The notes: generated by a model from the sequence alone, not told the origin. Counted from the stretch's first letter, positions 1 to 8,306 are shown. The stretch: 64,000 nt of DNA from Heliomarina baculiformis (GCF_019966545.1 NZ_JAIMIC010000002.1:124001-188000), one strand, 5' to 3'. Numbers and translations are program-made.

Positions 1-311
1 AGCGCAAGGCGGATGAGCTGGGGCTGATTTGCCCCATCGTCGGCCATGTTGGCGACGGCAATTTTCATACGCTTCCCCTGATCGACATGGATAATCCAGA
101 AGAAATCGCCAAGGCCGAAGGCTTTGTCAGCTGGCTGGCCGAACTGGCGATCGGCATGGACGGGACCTGCACCGGCGAGCACGGGATCGGGCAGGGCAAG
201 AAGGCTTATCTTGAAAAGGAGCTTGGCGCGACCCCCCGCTATATGGCGGTGGTGAAGGCGGCGCTGGATCCGGACAATATCCTCAACCCGGGCAAGATCT
301 TTCCGATGTAA
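1..311 (+). CDS. FAD-linked oxidase, C-terminal fragment (D-lactate/glycolate dehydrogenase type)
   Basis: Only the last ~102 codons are present; the reading frame is open from base 3 to the TAA at 309-311 and the gene continues off the left edge. The fragment has two hallmark motifs of the FAD-linked oxidase C-terminal domain (PF02913): GHVGDGNFH near the left end and CTGEHGIGQGK further on, which contribute to the flavin and hydroxyacid pocket. It ends in the family's usual DPDNILNPGKIF tail. Family members oxidise 2-hydroxyacids such as D-lactate or glycolate and pass electrons to quinone or cytochrome c. The exact substrate (Dld, GlcD, D-2-hydroxyglutarate dehydrogenase) cannot be decided without the N-terminal FAD domain. 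Confidence 0.9.
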   Translation, partial: RKADELGLICPIVGHVGDGNFHTLPLIDMDNPEEIAKAEGFVSWLAELAIGMDGTCTGEHGIGQGKKAYLEKELGATPRYMAVVKAALDPDNILNPGKIFPM

Positions 312-437
312 GCCCTTTGCGCGGCGGGTTTGACCGGGAATCGCTAAGGAACCGGTTGACTCGCAGCGATCCATGGGTAAAAGGCGAACTTCATAAGTTT
401 CACGGGGGCTCAACGCCTCTGGCGTAGGAGACCGACA

Positions 438-605
438 ATGGCCAAGCCAACCACCATCAAGATCCGCCTGAATTCGACCGCAGGCACGGGCCACTTCTAT
501 GTCACCAAGAAAAATGCGCGGACGATGACCGAAAAGATGTCGATCCGTAAATATGACCCGGTGGCCCGCAAGCATGTCGAATATAAAGAAGGCAAGATTA
601 AGTAA
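438..605 (+). CDS. rpmG: 50S ribosomal protein L33
   Basis: A 55-residue basic protein beginning [18 protein letters not shown] and ending [11 protein letters not shown], an end-to-end match in length and pattern to bacterial L33. It belongs to the zinc-free (C-minus) type: the CxxC pairs of zinc-binding L33 paralogues are absent, which is usual in alphaproteobacteria. L33 binds 23S rRNA near the E site. The ATG has a GGAG-type ribosome-binding site a few bases upstream. The gene stands alone between an oxidase gene and a GNAT gene and is followed by a strong terminator at 635-667. Confidence 0.97.
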   Translation: MAKPTTIKIRLNSTAGTGHFYVTKKNARTMTEKMSIRKYDPVARKHVEYKEGKIK

Positions 606-634
606 GCCTTTCTATTTCGACGTCAGAAGTTATG

Positions 635-667
635 GGGTCGCGCCGAAAGGCGTGGCCCTTTTTCTTT
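635..667 (+). terminator. Rho-independent terminator of rpmG
   Basis: A 10-bp stem (35% of the pairs by eye include two G-U wobbles; GGGTCGCGCC with GGCGTGGCCC), a GAAA tetraloop and a run of T from 659. It lies 30 bases after the rpmG stop. The T-run abuts the GGAGG of the next gene, so the GNAT gene is either read by read-through or from its own nearby promoter. Confidence 0.85.
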
Positions 668-680
668 GGAGGATTGAAAC

Positions 681-1187
681 GTGAGCGGATTTAGTCTGCG
701 CCGAACAACGTCGCTGGACATGGCAGAGATTGACGCGCTGCTTGCGCGCAGTTTTCCAAAGCTGGTTCGGGATTGTTACCCTCCTTCCGTAATGGTGACG
801 GCGCTGCCGCTGATTTCGCGGGCGCAACCCTGGCTTTTGGATTGCGGGACTTATTACGCGGTGGAGCATGACAATCGTATCGTCGGGGTCGGCGGCTGGA
901 CCGTCGATCTGCAAACGCCTGATATCGGTCATATCCGGCACGTGGCCACTGATCCGGCGCAGGTACGACAAGGCGTCGGTAGGATTCTGATGACGCATAT
1001 CCGGCGCGAGGCAGCCTCGGCCGGGATGCGAATACTTGAATGCTGGTCGACCCGGAACGCGGTGCCATTCTATGCGGCGCTCGGGTTTCTGGAGCTGGGG
1101 CCGATCGACGTGCCGTTGCAGCCGGGTATAACCTTTTCGGCGATCGAGATGCGGATGGTCATGGCCTCGGCACTGGCGCGCGATTAA
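681..1187 (+). CDS. GNAT family N-acetyltransferase
   Basis: 168 residues, the normal size for a single-domain Gcn5-related acetyltransferase. The acetyl-CoA-binding motif A is visible as HIRHVATDPAQVRQGVGR followed by the helix LMTHIRREA (about residues 85-110), and the motif B segment as LECWSTRNAVPFYAALGF. The start is a GTG preceded by GGAGG with 8-base spacing. The acceptor is unknown; the N-terminal half gives no specific clue. It sits just downstream of the rpmG terminator, which is not informative about function. Confidence 0.9.
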   Translation: MSGFSLRRTTSLDMAEIDALLARSFPKLVRDCYPPSVMVTALPLISRAQPWLLDCGTYYAVEHDNRIVGVGGWTVDLQTPDIGHIRHVATDPAQVRQGVGRILMTHIRREAASAGMRILECWSTRNAVPFYAALGFLELGPIDVPLQPGITFSAIEMRMVMASALARD

Positions 1188-1228
1188 CTTTGTCTCAATT
1201 GAAGCTGCCTATGGGATAGCTCAAGATA

Positions 1229-1390
1229 ATTACGAGACTGCTTCCGGGCGCGATACTGGCTCTGTCGACCTGCGAGAAGGGAAAAAGTGTGGGATGCAAG
1301 GGCGTTGGCGGTTCGACATTGCGCGCCGCTCAGGCGGCTTTTGGGCTGGAGTTCTCCGGGGAAACGGCTGCGCGGCAGGTTTTCAAGTGA
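1229..1390 (+). pseudogene. possible small lipoprotein gene or remnant, no standard start
   Basis: Within the 400-base stretch between the GNAT gene and the next terminator, one frame is open for 53 codons to a TGA at 1388-1390. Its translation has a hydrophobic start and a lipobox-like LALSTC, then CEKGKSVGCKGVGG. There is no ATG, GTG or TTG at the right place: the frame is bounded by a TAG at 1215 and only ATA/ATT/CTG could start it. It may be a decayed small lipoprotein gene, a gene with a rare ATT start, or chance. The rest of the stretch (1391-1590), with a short C-rich TGTACACCCCC repeat at about 1458, shows nothing I recognise. Confidence 0.2.
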
Positions 1391-1593
1391 TCTGAAAACG
1401 GCTCGCCAGGTTGGCTGTAACCGCTGAAAAGGACGGTGCACAACCCGGCTGCTATCTGTACACCCCCTGTACACCCCCCGTGCACCGTTTTCTAAGATTT
1501 GGACGATCCGGCACAGATATGCCGGGCCAGTTCTATGCTGAGAGGGCGGATTTTACAGTGGCAAGGCGGTCATCTGACACGCTGTGGGCCATC

Positions 1594-1631
1594 AAAAAAC
1601 CCGCCAGAGGATGCTCTGGCGGGTTTCTTTT
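1594..1631 (-). terminator. bidirectional terminator downstream of the Bax-inhibitor-like gene
   Basis: A perfect 13-bp inverted repeat (AAACCCGCCAGAG / CTCTGGCGGGTTT) with a GATG loop. On the minus strand the stem is followed by TTTTTTG, and on the plus strand by CTTTTT. It sits 20 bases past the stop of the minus-strand gene at 1650-2432. Confidence 0.9.
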
Positions 1632-1649
1632 TGGGTCTGTTGCTGACGC

Positions 1650-2432
1650 TTATTCGCGGTTGCCCAGCAGCTGCAGCAGGAACATGAACATGTTGATGAA
1701 GTCGAGATACAGGCTCAGCGCGCCCATGATCGCGGCTTTACCCAGCCATTCGCTATCGCCCGAATGGGCGTGCTGCAGGTAGGTCGTCTTGATGTTCTGA
1801 GTGTCATATGCGGTCAGACCGGCAAAGATCAGCACGCCAAGGATCGAAATCGCAAAGGCGAGGCCCGGCATCGGCCAGAAGATGTTGACGATCGAAGCTA
1901 CGATCAGGCCGATCACACCCATGATCAGGAAGCTACCCCAGCCGGAGATGTCCTTTTTCGTGGTGTAGCCCCAGAGGGACAGGCCGGCAAAGGCGATCGA
2001 GGTGATCAGGAAGACCTGCATGATCGAGTAGCCGGTGAACACGAGGAAGATCGAGCTGATCGAAACGCCCATCACAGCGGCGAAGGCATAGAACACTGTC
2101 TGCGCGGTTGCGGCCGACATGCGGTTGATCATGGCTGAAAAGCCAAAGACAAAGGCCAGCGGGGCGAACATCACGACCCATTTCAGCGGCGAGGCATAAA
2201 GCGCATAGCCGAAATCGGTCAGGTACTTGTCGGCACCGATCTGCATTTCGTTGGGAACGTTCGTCACGGCGAGACCGGACAGGGCCCAGGCAGCAGCAAA
2301 GGTGATCAGCATGCCCACGGACATCGTGCCGTAGACTTTGTTCATATGGGCGCGAAGGCCCTCGTCAATATTAACTGCGCGAGATCCGGCCGCTCCCCGG
2401 CCAGCTACGCGGGTCGTGTCGAATTCAGCCAT
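1650..2432 (-). CDS. Bax inhibitor-1/YccA family membrane protein
   Basis: 260 residues with a short polar N-terminus (about 35 residues) and seven hydrophobic segments, the layout of the BI-1/UPF0005 family (PF01027). The family-type segments include MNKVYGTMSVGMLITF near the start and LTAYDTQNIK before the last helix. Bacterial members (YccA, YbhL and relatives) are inner-membrane proteins; YccA modulates the FtsH protease and others are pH-sensitive calcium leak channels. The gene is monocistronic and ends at a strong terminator. Which of these roles applies cannot be read from sequence. Confidence 0.93.
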   Translation of the reverse strand: MAEFDTTRVAGRGAAGSRAVNIDEGLRAHMNKVYGTMSVGMLITFAAAWALSGLAVTNVPNEMQIGADKYLTDFGYALYASPLKWVVMFAPLAFVFGFSAMINRMSAATAQTVFYAFAAVMGVSISSIFLVFTGYSIMQVFLITSIAFAGLSLWGYTTKKDISGWGSFLIMGVIGLIVASIVNIFWPMPGLAFAISILGVLIFAGLTAYDTQNIKTTYLQHAHSGDSEWLGKAAIMGALSLYLDFINMFMFLLQLLGNRE

Positions 2433-2560
2433 TTAGGTCTCCATCCAGGACAACAGGTTCAGCGGTGGCACATTCCACCAGCTATCGTCTTTGAATATCG
2501 GGAAGAGACCGTCGGTTTTCAAGTGTTTCCGACGCGAATAGTTCGCATTTGCGTGAACGG

Positions 2561-2589
2561 AAAACACCCCGGCGAGGCGGGGTGTTCAG
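2561..2589 (-). terminator. terminator downstream of the DUF1127 gene
   Basis: An 8-9 bp stem (AACACCCC / GGGGTGTT) with a short GC loop; on the minus strand it runs into TTTTCC. It lies about 32 bases after the stop of the DUF1127 gene. Confidence 0.75.
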
Positions 2590-2620
2590 TTACGTGCTGT
2601 GTGCATGTGTCCGGCCCTGC

Positions 2621-2830
2621 TCAGCAGGTCCAGGTTGTCGGTGCGTCCCAGATCGGACGGGAGGCTTCGCGTTCCGCTTCGCGGCGGGTCAGTCCGATAT
2701 CGGCAAGCGCCGCGTCATCGAGTTTGCGCAGGCTCTGGCGCTGACGCCAGACGGCATGCATCTGGGCGAGGCTTGCCAGCGGCGAAAAGCTGCGCCGGCG
2801 AAGGGGGCGGTGGTGAACTGCAACGGTCAT
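2621..2830 (-). CDS. DUF1127 domain protein
   Basis: 69 residues. The C-terminal half carries the DUF1127 (PF06568) signature: an arginine-rich helix (WRQRQSLRKLDD) followed by LADIGLTRREAEREA. Small DUF1127 proteins are common in Rhodobacteraceae; studied members bind RNA or affect small-RNA turnover and stress or phosphate responses, but this one has no assigned role. It is divergently transcribed from a LysR gene, and the 120-base intergenic region has a CATCAA-N5-TTGATG palindrome, so the regulator is likely to control it. The last 15 residues (PIWDAPTTWTC) are Trp-rich and end in Cys. Confidence 0.85.
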   Translation of the reverse strand: MTVAVHHRPLRRRSFSPLASLAQMHAVWRQRQSLRKLDDAALADIGLTRREAEREASRPIWDAPTTWTC

Positions 2831-2873
2831 GATCCATGTCCTTTCATCATTATGTGATCGTATATCGCGTCTT

Positions 2874-2890
2874 CATCAAATTCCTTGATG
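2874..2890. promoter_or_regulatory. putative LysR-type operator
   Basis: Palindrome CATCAA-N5-TTGATG in the divergent DUF1127/LysR intergenic region, with a further half-site CATCAA at 2941-2946 next to the LysR ribosome-binding site. The arm size, spacing and location fit LysR-type regulator binding sites; the assignment is inference. Confidence 0.5.
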
Positions 2891-2957
2891 TATATGGCGG
2901 GATGTGGTTCATTTTGGAAACGAATGTTTTTGACGTTACCCATCAAGGAATGTGATG

Positions 2958-3839
2958 ATGCGAAATCTGGACATAACGACGCTTCGTTCTTTCGTGGCGG
3001 TGGCGGACAGCGGCGGCGTGACACGGGCGGCCGGATTTCTGCATCTGACCCAGTCGGCGGTCTCTATGCAGCTGAAGCGACTGGAAGAATTGCTGGGCCT
3101 CGAATTGCTCGACCGCTCGGGCAGGGGGATCGCCCTGACCGCCTCGGGCGAGCAGTTGCTGGGTTACGCAAGGCGCATGGTGGCGATGAATGACGAGGTG
3201 ATCGGGCGTCTGACCGACAAAGCCTATGAGGGCGAGATCGTGCTCGGCGTGCCGCATGACGTGGTTTACCCGGCGGTTCCGAGGGTACTGCAGCAGTTCA
3301 ACGCGGCTTTTCCGCGCTATCGCGTGAACCTTCTGTCATCGAATACGCGGGCGCTGAAAGAGCAGTTCGCACGGGGTGAGTGCGACATGATCGTGACGAC
3401 CGAGGCGGAACGCATGCCCGGATCGGAAGAGCTGGCGCGCAAGGATTTGATCTGGGCGGGGGCAATCGGCGGATCCGCCTGGCGGCAGCGGCCGCTGGAT
3501 CTGGCGTTCTGTCGGCACTGCATATTCCGGCCCTTGGCGCTGCGAGCGCTGGATAACGCGGGGATCGAGTGGAACCTCGCGGTGGATTCCGATTCTGACA
3601 GGACGGTTGAAGCGACGGTTTCCGCCGATCTCGCCGTGCAGGCGCTGCTGGACGGGACTTTACCGCCGCATCTGGAAAAGGTCGATCACGGCGGAGACCT
3701 GCCGCAACTGCCGCAGCAGTTTATCAACTTCTACGGTGGCAGCGAGGCGCGAGACGAGGTGCACGAGACGCTGGCGCGGCTGCTGCGCGACGCTTTCGCG
3801 GAAACCCACGCGCGTCCGCGCCTCAAGGTCTCGGCCTGA
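2958..3839 (+). CDS. LysR family transcriptional regulator
   Basis: About 293 residues with an N-terminal winged helix-turn-helix (residues 1-62: LDITTLRSFVAVADSGGVTR, then AAGFLHLTQSAVSMQLKRLE) and a LysR substrate-binding domain. GTG-ATG-ATG occur in a row at 2952, 2955 and 2958; I chose the last because AAGGA at 2945-2949 then has 8-base spacing. The ligand is not identifiable. Its divergent partner is a DUF1127 gene, and a dyad between them is the probable autoregulatory site. The effector domain is slightly short but intact. Confidence 0.92.
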   Translation: MRNLDITTLRSFVAVADSGGVTRAAGFLHLTQSAVSMQLKRLEELLGLELLDRSGRGIALTASGEQLLGYARRMVAMNDEVIGRLTDKAYEGEIVLGVPHDVVYPAVPRVLQQFNAAFPRYRVNLLSSNTRALKEQFARGECDMIVTTEAERMPGSEELARKDLIWAGAIGGSAWRQRPLDLAFCRHCIFRPLALRALDNAGIEWNLAVDSDSDRTVEATVSADLAVQALLDGTLPPHLEKVDHGGDLPQLPQQFINFYGGSEARDEVHETLARLLRDAFAETHARPRLKVSA

Positions 3840-3841
3840 GA

Positions 3842-4801
3842 TCAGCGCATCCGGATCACGACCTTGCCGGTTGATTTGCGCTGACGCAGCAGTTCCATGC
3901 CGTCTTCAACCTCTGAAAGCGGCAGAACGTTGCTGACATGCGGCTTTAGCCGGCCCTGATCGTACCAGTCGAGCAGGGTGGCAAAGCTGTCGCGTACCGC
4001 CTGCGGGCGGAAATGCATGTAGGCGCCAATGTAAAATCCGATGGCGGTGAGGTTCTTTACCATCAGGTGGTTGGCGGGGATCTGCGGGATGTCGCCGCTG
4101 GCAAAACCGATGCAGATCAGACGCGCCTCGGGGTTGCAGGCCCGGAATGCGGCCCGGAAAGCATCGCCGCCGACTGCGTCATAGACCACGTCGGCCCGCC
4201 CGAGTTCGAGAAGGCGCGCGCGCAGGTCCTCGCTGTCGTCGATCAGGTGATCCGCCCCGGCGGCCTTTGCCACGGCCAGTTTGTCGGCACCGCGCGCATG
4301 GGCGACGACAGTCGCGCCCATCAGCTTGCCGATCTCGACTGCGGTGAGCCCGACGCCACCCGCGGCCCCGGTTACAAGGAGCGTCTCGTCGGGCTGAAGC
4401 TGGGCGCGATGGGCCAGCGCCATGTGGCTTGTCCCATAGGCGATCTGGAATCCGGCGGCGATATCAAAGGGCATGGATTCGGGAATCGGAATCACCCTGT
4501 CGGCGTCGAAAACGCCCATCTCGGCCAGTCCGCCCTGTCCGGCGTAGACCATCACGCGATCACCGATGCAAAAATGCCCTACCGACTCACCGACGGCTTC
4601 GATTTCACCGGCGATTTCCATGCCAAGTGTAAACGGTGGGCTTGGAATCTCCTGATAGGTTCCATTTTGGATCAAAAGGTCGGCGAAGTTCAGACCACAT
4701 GCATGTATGGTTAATCGTACCTGGTTAGGTCCCGGTTCAGGCGTAACAATTTGTTTTAAAACCGCTTTTTCTTTCGGAGTTTCTATTCTGTAGGCGAGCA
4801 T
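3842..4801 (-). CDS. NADPH:quinone oxidoreductase family protein (zinc-free MDR)
   Basis: 319 residues from the ATG at 4801. GroES-like N-terminal domain (ACGLNFADLLIQNGTY, PFTLGMEIAGEIEAVG) and Rossmann domain with VTGAAGGVGLTAVEIGK around residues 140-160, then AGADHLID and DVVYDAVGGD. The zinc ligands of alcohol dehydrogenases are missing, placing it in the quinone oxidoreductase/zeta-crystallin branch of medium-chain reductases. An in-frame upstream ATG at 4873 would add 24 residues with no family similarity and was rejected. It is convergent with the LysR gene, two bases apart. The substrate is unknown. Confidence 0.92.
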   Translation of the reverse strand: MLAYRIETPKEKAVLKQIVTPEPGPNQVRLTIHACGLNFADLLIQNGTYQEIPSPPFTLGMEIAGEIEAVGESVGHFCIGDRVMVYAGQGGLAEMGVFDADRVIPIPESMPFDIAAGFQIAYGTSHMALAHRAQLQPDETLLVTGAAGGVGLTAVEIGKLMGATVVAHARGADKLAVAKAAGADHLIDDSEDLRARLLELGRADVVYDAVGGDAFRAAFRACNPEARLICIGFASGDIPQIPANHLMVKNLTAIGFYIGAYMHFRPQAVRDSFATLLDWYDQGRLKPHVSNVLPLSEVEDGMELLRQRKSTGKVVIRMR

Positions 4802-5159
4802 CGGGCGAAACGCTTCTCTTTTGGTTGCAGACGGACGGCTTTGGCTGTGCCATACAATAGCCATGAACGGCAACGGGCCGCCGGTTATCGAGGGTCCTTG
4901 TTAAAGAGTAAATGTTTGGCAATGAAACGGGAATAGCATCCACCGCATCAGGTCGTGTCGTGCATAGCGGCTCAACTTCCTTGATAAATGCGCAGTATAC
5001 CTTATGTTTCGGCCCTATGATGTCCTCATGGGGTACAGAGGGGGGCGTTGACTGGGAAGAAAGTCGTACATCTTGCACGAATTTTTACCCGACCATGCGG
5101 GGGTGGTCCCAATCGGAAACCAGACCTGTATGTAATAAGTGTGGTAAGGAGAATAAGGG
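4802..5159. other. intergenic region upstream of the XRE gene
   Basis: About 360 bases between two diverging genes. It should hold promoters for both. I see no convincing RNA gene, palindrome or coding frame; the ribosome-binding site GGTAAGGAG at about 5142-5150 precedes the XRE start. Confidence 0.4.
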
Positions 5160-5531
5160 ATGGCTCACCCGGTTGATGTGCATGTTGGAATGCGCGTTCG
5201 TCACCGCCGCTGGCTGATCGGAATGACACAGCAGCAGCTGGCCGAAAAGGTCGGCATCAAGTTTCAGCAGATCCAGAAATACGAAACCGGCGCTAACCGC
5301 GTCAGCGCATCGCGTCTTTGGGACATCGCCGAGGCGCTGGACGTGCCGGTCGCGTTCTTCTTCGAAGGTATCGAGGATCAGGCCGATGCCCCGGTCGAGG
5401 GCAACGCGATGCCCGCCGATATCATGGGTGACAAGGAAGCGCTGGATCTGGTGCGTTCCTATTACGCTATCCCGGAAAATCAGCGGCGCCGCCTGTTCGA
5501 TCTTGCCCGGGTTCTGAGCGACGTCGCCTAA
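5160..5531 (+). CDS. small XRE family regulator, PraR/PhrR-like
   Basis: 123 residues. The Cro/C1 helix-turn-helix occupies about residues 8-65 (VGMRVRHRRWLIGMTQQQLA, then GIKFQQIQKYETGANRVSASRLWDIA). The C-terminal tail (about residues 95-123: LDLVRSYYAIPENQRRRLFDLARVL) is the conserved end of the rhizobial PhrR/PraR and Rhodobacteraceae orthologues. Those proteins repress or modulate quorum-sensing, biofilm and stress genes. The length and both ends match the family. It is followed 28 bases later by hisN, with which it may be co-transcribed. Target genes here are unknown. Confidence 0.88.
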   Translation: MAHPVDVHVGMRVRHRRWLIGMTQQQLAEKVGIKFQQIQKYETGANRVSASRLWDIAEALDVPVAFFFEGIEDQADAPVEGNAMPADIMGDKEALDLVRSYYAIPENQRRRLFDLARVLSDVA

Positions 5532-5558
5532 GCCTCCGCTTGCATCTCGGACTAGCTG

Positions 5559-6374
5559 ATGGCAGTGGAAGCTATGACTTCTGCTGCCCTCACCGATATG
5601 GATGTTGCGCACTTGCTGGCCGATGCGGCCGGCAAGGCCATTCTGCCGCATTTCCGGCAGGCCAATCTCAGCGCCGAAAACAAGCTGGCCGAAGGGTTTG
5701 ACCCGGTCACCATCGCCGACCGCGCCGCCGAAGAGGCGATGCGGGCGGTTCTGGCCGAGCATCGACCCGAGGACGCGATCCTTGGCGAGGAATTTGGTCA
5801 GCAAGAGGGCACCAGCGGACGTCAATGGGTGCTTGACCCCATTGACGGCACGCGCGGTTTCATTTCCGGCACCCCCACATGGGGCGTGCTGATTGCTTTG
5901 GGCGATGAGAATGGGCCATTTCTTGGCGTGATCGACCAGCCCTATACGGGCGAGCGTTTCTCCGGCGGGCTGGGCCATGCCGGGATGACCGGCCCCTTGG
6001 GGCCGCGTGACCTCTTCGTCAAGAAAACCGCGACGCTGGCCGAGGCCATTCTGTTCACCACATTCCCCGAAGTCGGCACGCCGGCCGAGGGCGAGGCGTT
6101 CCGGCGGGTGGCCGAAAACGTCCGCCTGACTCGCTATGGCGTGGACTGCTATGCCTATGCCTTGCTGGCGGCCGGGCAGATCGATCTCGTGATCGAAGCC
6201 GGACTGAACGCCTATGACATTCAGGCGCCAATCGCGGTAATCGAGGCGGCGGGCGGCGTCGTCACCGACTGGCAGGGCGGACCGGCGCATCAGGGCGGGC
6301 GCTGCCTTGCGGCACCGAACCCGGCATTGCACCGCGCCGCGCTGGACCTTTTGCGCGACACGCCAACCCCCTGA
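5559..6374 (+). CDS. hisN: histidinol-phosphatase, inositol monophosphatase type
   Basis: 271 residues of the IMPase superfamily. Metal-binding motifs are present in order: GEEFG (about residue 75), WVLDPIDGTRGF (about 90-101) and, near the C-terminus, GLNAYDIQAPIAVIEAAGG (about 210-230), where the Asp completes the second metal site. The RGF after DPIDGT and ALGDENGPFLGVIDQPYTGE are typical of HisN-type histidinol-phosphatases rather than SuhB or CysQ. It removes the phosphate of L-histidinol phosphate in histidine biosynthesis. No other his genes are nearby. An internal ATG at 5574 is an alternative start; no strong ribosome-binding site separates the two. Confidence 0.88.
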   Translation: MAVEAMTSAALTDMDVAHLLADAAGKAILPHFRQANLSAENKLAEGFDPVTIADRAAEEAMRAVLAEHRPEDAILGEEFGQQEGTSGRQWVLDPIDGTRGFISGTPTWGVLIALGDENGPFLGVIDQPYTGERFSGGLGHAGMTGPLGPRDLFVKKTATLAEAILFTTFPEVGTPAEGEAFRRVAENVRLTRYGVDCYAYALLAAGQIDLVIEAGLNAYDIQAPIAVIEAAGGVVTDWQGGPAHQGGRCLAAPNPALHRAALDLLRDTPTP

Positions 6375-6511
6375 TCTTGCATTCGTAGCTTTGCCTTGAT
6401 CCGGTCGGACCGGCTGCGTATCTAGGGCCAATGCGCGATCTCTTCGTCGTTTTCCGATCGTGCCAATGGATGTTTTCCATGAGACGGCATTTCTTTGGCA
6501 CGGAGACGTGA

Positions 6512-7852
6512 ATGCAGGAAATACTGATCAAGGATGCCGATCGGCTGCTGACCATGGATGGCGACCGGCGCGAACTGGCCGGGGCCGATATGCTGATCCG
6601 GGACGGCAAGATTACAGAGATCGGCAAAGATCTTACCACCAAGGGTAAGGTCATCCCGGCACGCGGCTGTCTGGTCACGCCCGGTCTGGTCAATACGCAT
6701 CACCACATGTTTCAGTCGCTGACCCGCGCGGTACCGGCGGCGCAGGATGCGCTGCTCTTCGACTGGCTCAAGGTGCTCTACCCGATCTGGGCAAGGCTCG
6801 GTCCCGAGGAAATCCACGTCTCGACACAGGTGGCGCTGGCGGAACTTGCGCTGTCGGGGTGTTCGCTAAGCTCGGATCACCTCTACATCATGCCCAACGG
6901 GGCGAGGCTGGACGATTCCATCGCCGCCGCCGCCGAGGTCGGTCTGCGCTTTCACCCCACACGCGGCTCGATGAGCATCGGGGAAAGCAAGGGCGGTCTG
7001 CCGCCCGAGAGTCTGATCGAAGCCGAGCGCGACATTCTCGAGGATTGCATCCGCGTCGTCGACGCCTTTCACGACAGCGCCGAAGGTGCCATGTGCCGTG
7101 TGGGGCTTGCCCCCTGTTCGCCCTTCTCCGTCAGTCGCGAGCTGATGCGCGACACGGCCCTGCTGGCGGCTGACAAGCAGGTCATGCTGCACACGCATCT
7201 GGCCGAAAACGATCAGGATATCGCCTATAGCGAGGCGAACTTCGGCTGCCGTCCGGGGCAATATGCCGAAGAACTCGGCTGGACCGGGCCGCATGTCTGG
7301 CATGCCCACTGCGTAAAACTCGACGCAGGCGAGGTCGATCTTTTCGCACGCTCGAAAACCGGAGTCGCCCATTGCCCCTGCTCCAACTGCCGCCTCGGCT
7401 CCGGCGTCGCGCCGGTCCGGGCGATGCGCGATGCCGGTGTGCCGGTGGGGCTGGGCGTCGATGGCTCGGCCAGCAACGATACCGGCAATCTCGTGGCCGA
7501 AGCGCGGCAGGCAATGCTGTTGCAGCGGGTCACACGGGGGGCAGATGCGATGAGTGCACGGGAAACGCTGGAAATCTCCACGCGGGGCGGGGCGGAAGTG
7601 CTGGGCCGCCCCGATTGCGGCCGGATCGAACCGGGCAAATGCGCCGATATCGCGATCTGGGACATCTCCGGCGTCGACACCGCCGGAAGCTGGGATCCGG
7701 CCGCGCTGCTGCTCGCCGGTCCGATGCGGGTGCGCGACCTGCTGGTACAGGGTCGCGAGGTCGTGCGCGACAGTCAGCTCGTGACACTCGACCTGCCGCA
7801 TCTCGTCGAACGCCAGAACCGGCTGACCCGGCAACTTATGGAGTCCGCATGA
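6512..7852 (+). CDS. 8-oxoguanine deaminase-like amidohydrolase
   Basis: 446 residues, COG0402 amidohydrolase. Metal ligands: the HHH cluster in GLVNTHHHMFQ (residues 63-65), HTHLAEN (about 230), HAHCV (about 265) and the Asp in LGVDGSASND (about 318). The tail GKCADIAIWDI is the usual beta-sandwich return. The active-site loops around HHHMFQSLTRAVP and GVDGSASND resemble the hydroxyatrazine ethylaminohydrolase/8-oxoguanine deaminase branch rather than cytosine or guanine deaminases. It would convert 8-oxoguanine to urate, clearing an oxidised base. The stop overlaps the start of the CAP-domain gene (ATGA), and a guanine deaminase is convergent with this pair, so a purine-salvage or catabolic setting is likely. 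Atrazine-type substrates cannot be excluded. Confidence 0.85.
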   Translation: MQEILIKDADRLLTMDGDRRELAGADMLIRDGKITEIGKDLTTKGKVIPARGCLVTPGLVNTHHHMFQSLTRAVPAAQDALLFDWLKVLYPIWARLGPEEIHVSTQVALAELALSGCSLSSDHLYIMPNGARLDDSIAAAAEVGLRFHPTRGSMSIGESKGGLPPESLIEAERDILEDCIRVVDAFHDSAEGAMCRVGLAPCSPFSVSRELMRDTALLAADKQVMLHTHLAENDQDIAYSEANFGCRPGQYAEELGWTGPHVWHAHCVKLDAGEVDLFARSKTGVAHCPCSNCRLGSGVAPVRAMRDAGVPVGLGVDGSASNDTGNLVAEARQAMLLQRVTRGADAMSARETLEISTRGGAEVLGRPDCGRIEPGKCADIAIWDISGVDTAGSWDPAALLLAGPMRVRDLLVQGREVVRDSQLVTLDLPHLVERQNRLTRQLMESA

Positions 7853-8289
7853 TGATCCGCTTTCTCGTTTCGCTTCTGATCACAGCAACGCTCGCAACCG
7901 GTGCGGCACGGGCCGAGCCAGTCGCCAGGGCGGCACAGGCGCTGAACGACTTCCGCGCCAGCGAAGGCCTGCCAGCGCTGACGCAATCCGACACGCTGCA
8001 ACAAGTGGCCGAGCGCCACGCCGTTGATATGGCGGAAAACGGGTTTTTCTCTCACACCGGCTCGGACGGGTCCGACGTCGGTCAGCGCGCAATGGAAACC
8101 GGCTACGCCTATTGCACCATCGCCGAGAATATCGCGAAAGGGCAGCCCTCGCTCGATGAGGTCATGGCGGGATGGATCGGCTCCCCGTCTCATAGGCGCA
8201 ACATGTTCCTCGACCGGGTCACGGAATTCGCGCTTGCCCGGCAGACCGGCAATATCTGGGTCATGGTGTTGGGCCGACCGGGCTGCTGA
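7849..8289 (+). CDS. secreted CAP/SCP-domain protein
   Basis: 146 residues: a signal peptide (MMIRFLVSLLITATLATGAARA) and a CAP domain (PF00188) with LNDFRASEGLPALTQSDTL, the ERHAVDMAENGFFSH helix, AENIA and WIGSPSHRRNMF, the last being the conserved CAP motif. The His and Glu positions that line the CAP cavity appear intact. Bacterial CAP proteins of this YkwD type are periplasmic or secreted and of poorly known function. The ATG at 7849 overlaps the previous stop (ATGA), indicating translational coupling to the deaminase gene, an odd pairing. ATG 7852 is the alternative start. Confidence 0.9.
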   Translation: MMIRFLVSLLITATLATGAARAEPVARAAQALNDFRASEGLPALTQSDTLQQVAERHAVDMAENGFFSHTGSDGSDVGQRAMETGYAYCTIAENIAKGQPSLDEVMAGWIGSPSHRRNMFLDRVTEFALARQTGNIWVMVLGRPGC

Positions 8290-8306
8290 AACCCCGATCC
8301 TTCATT

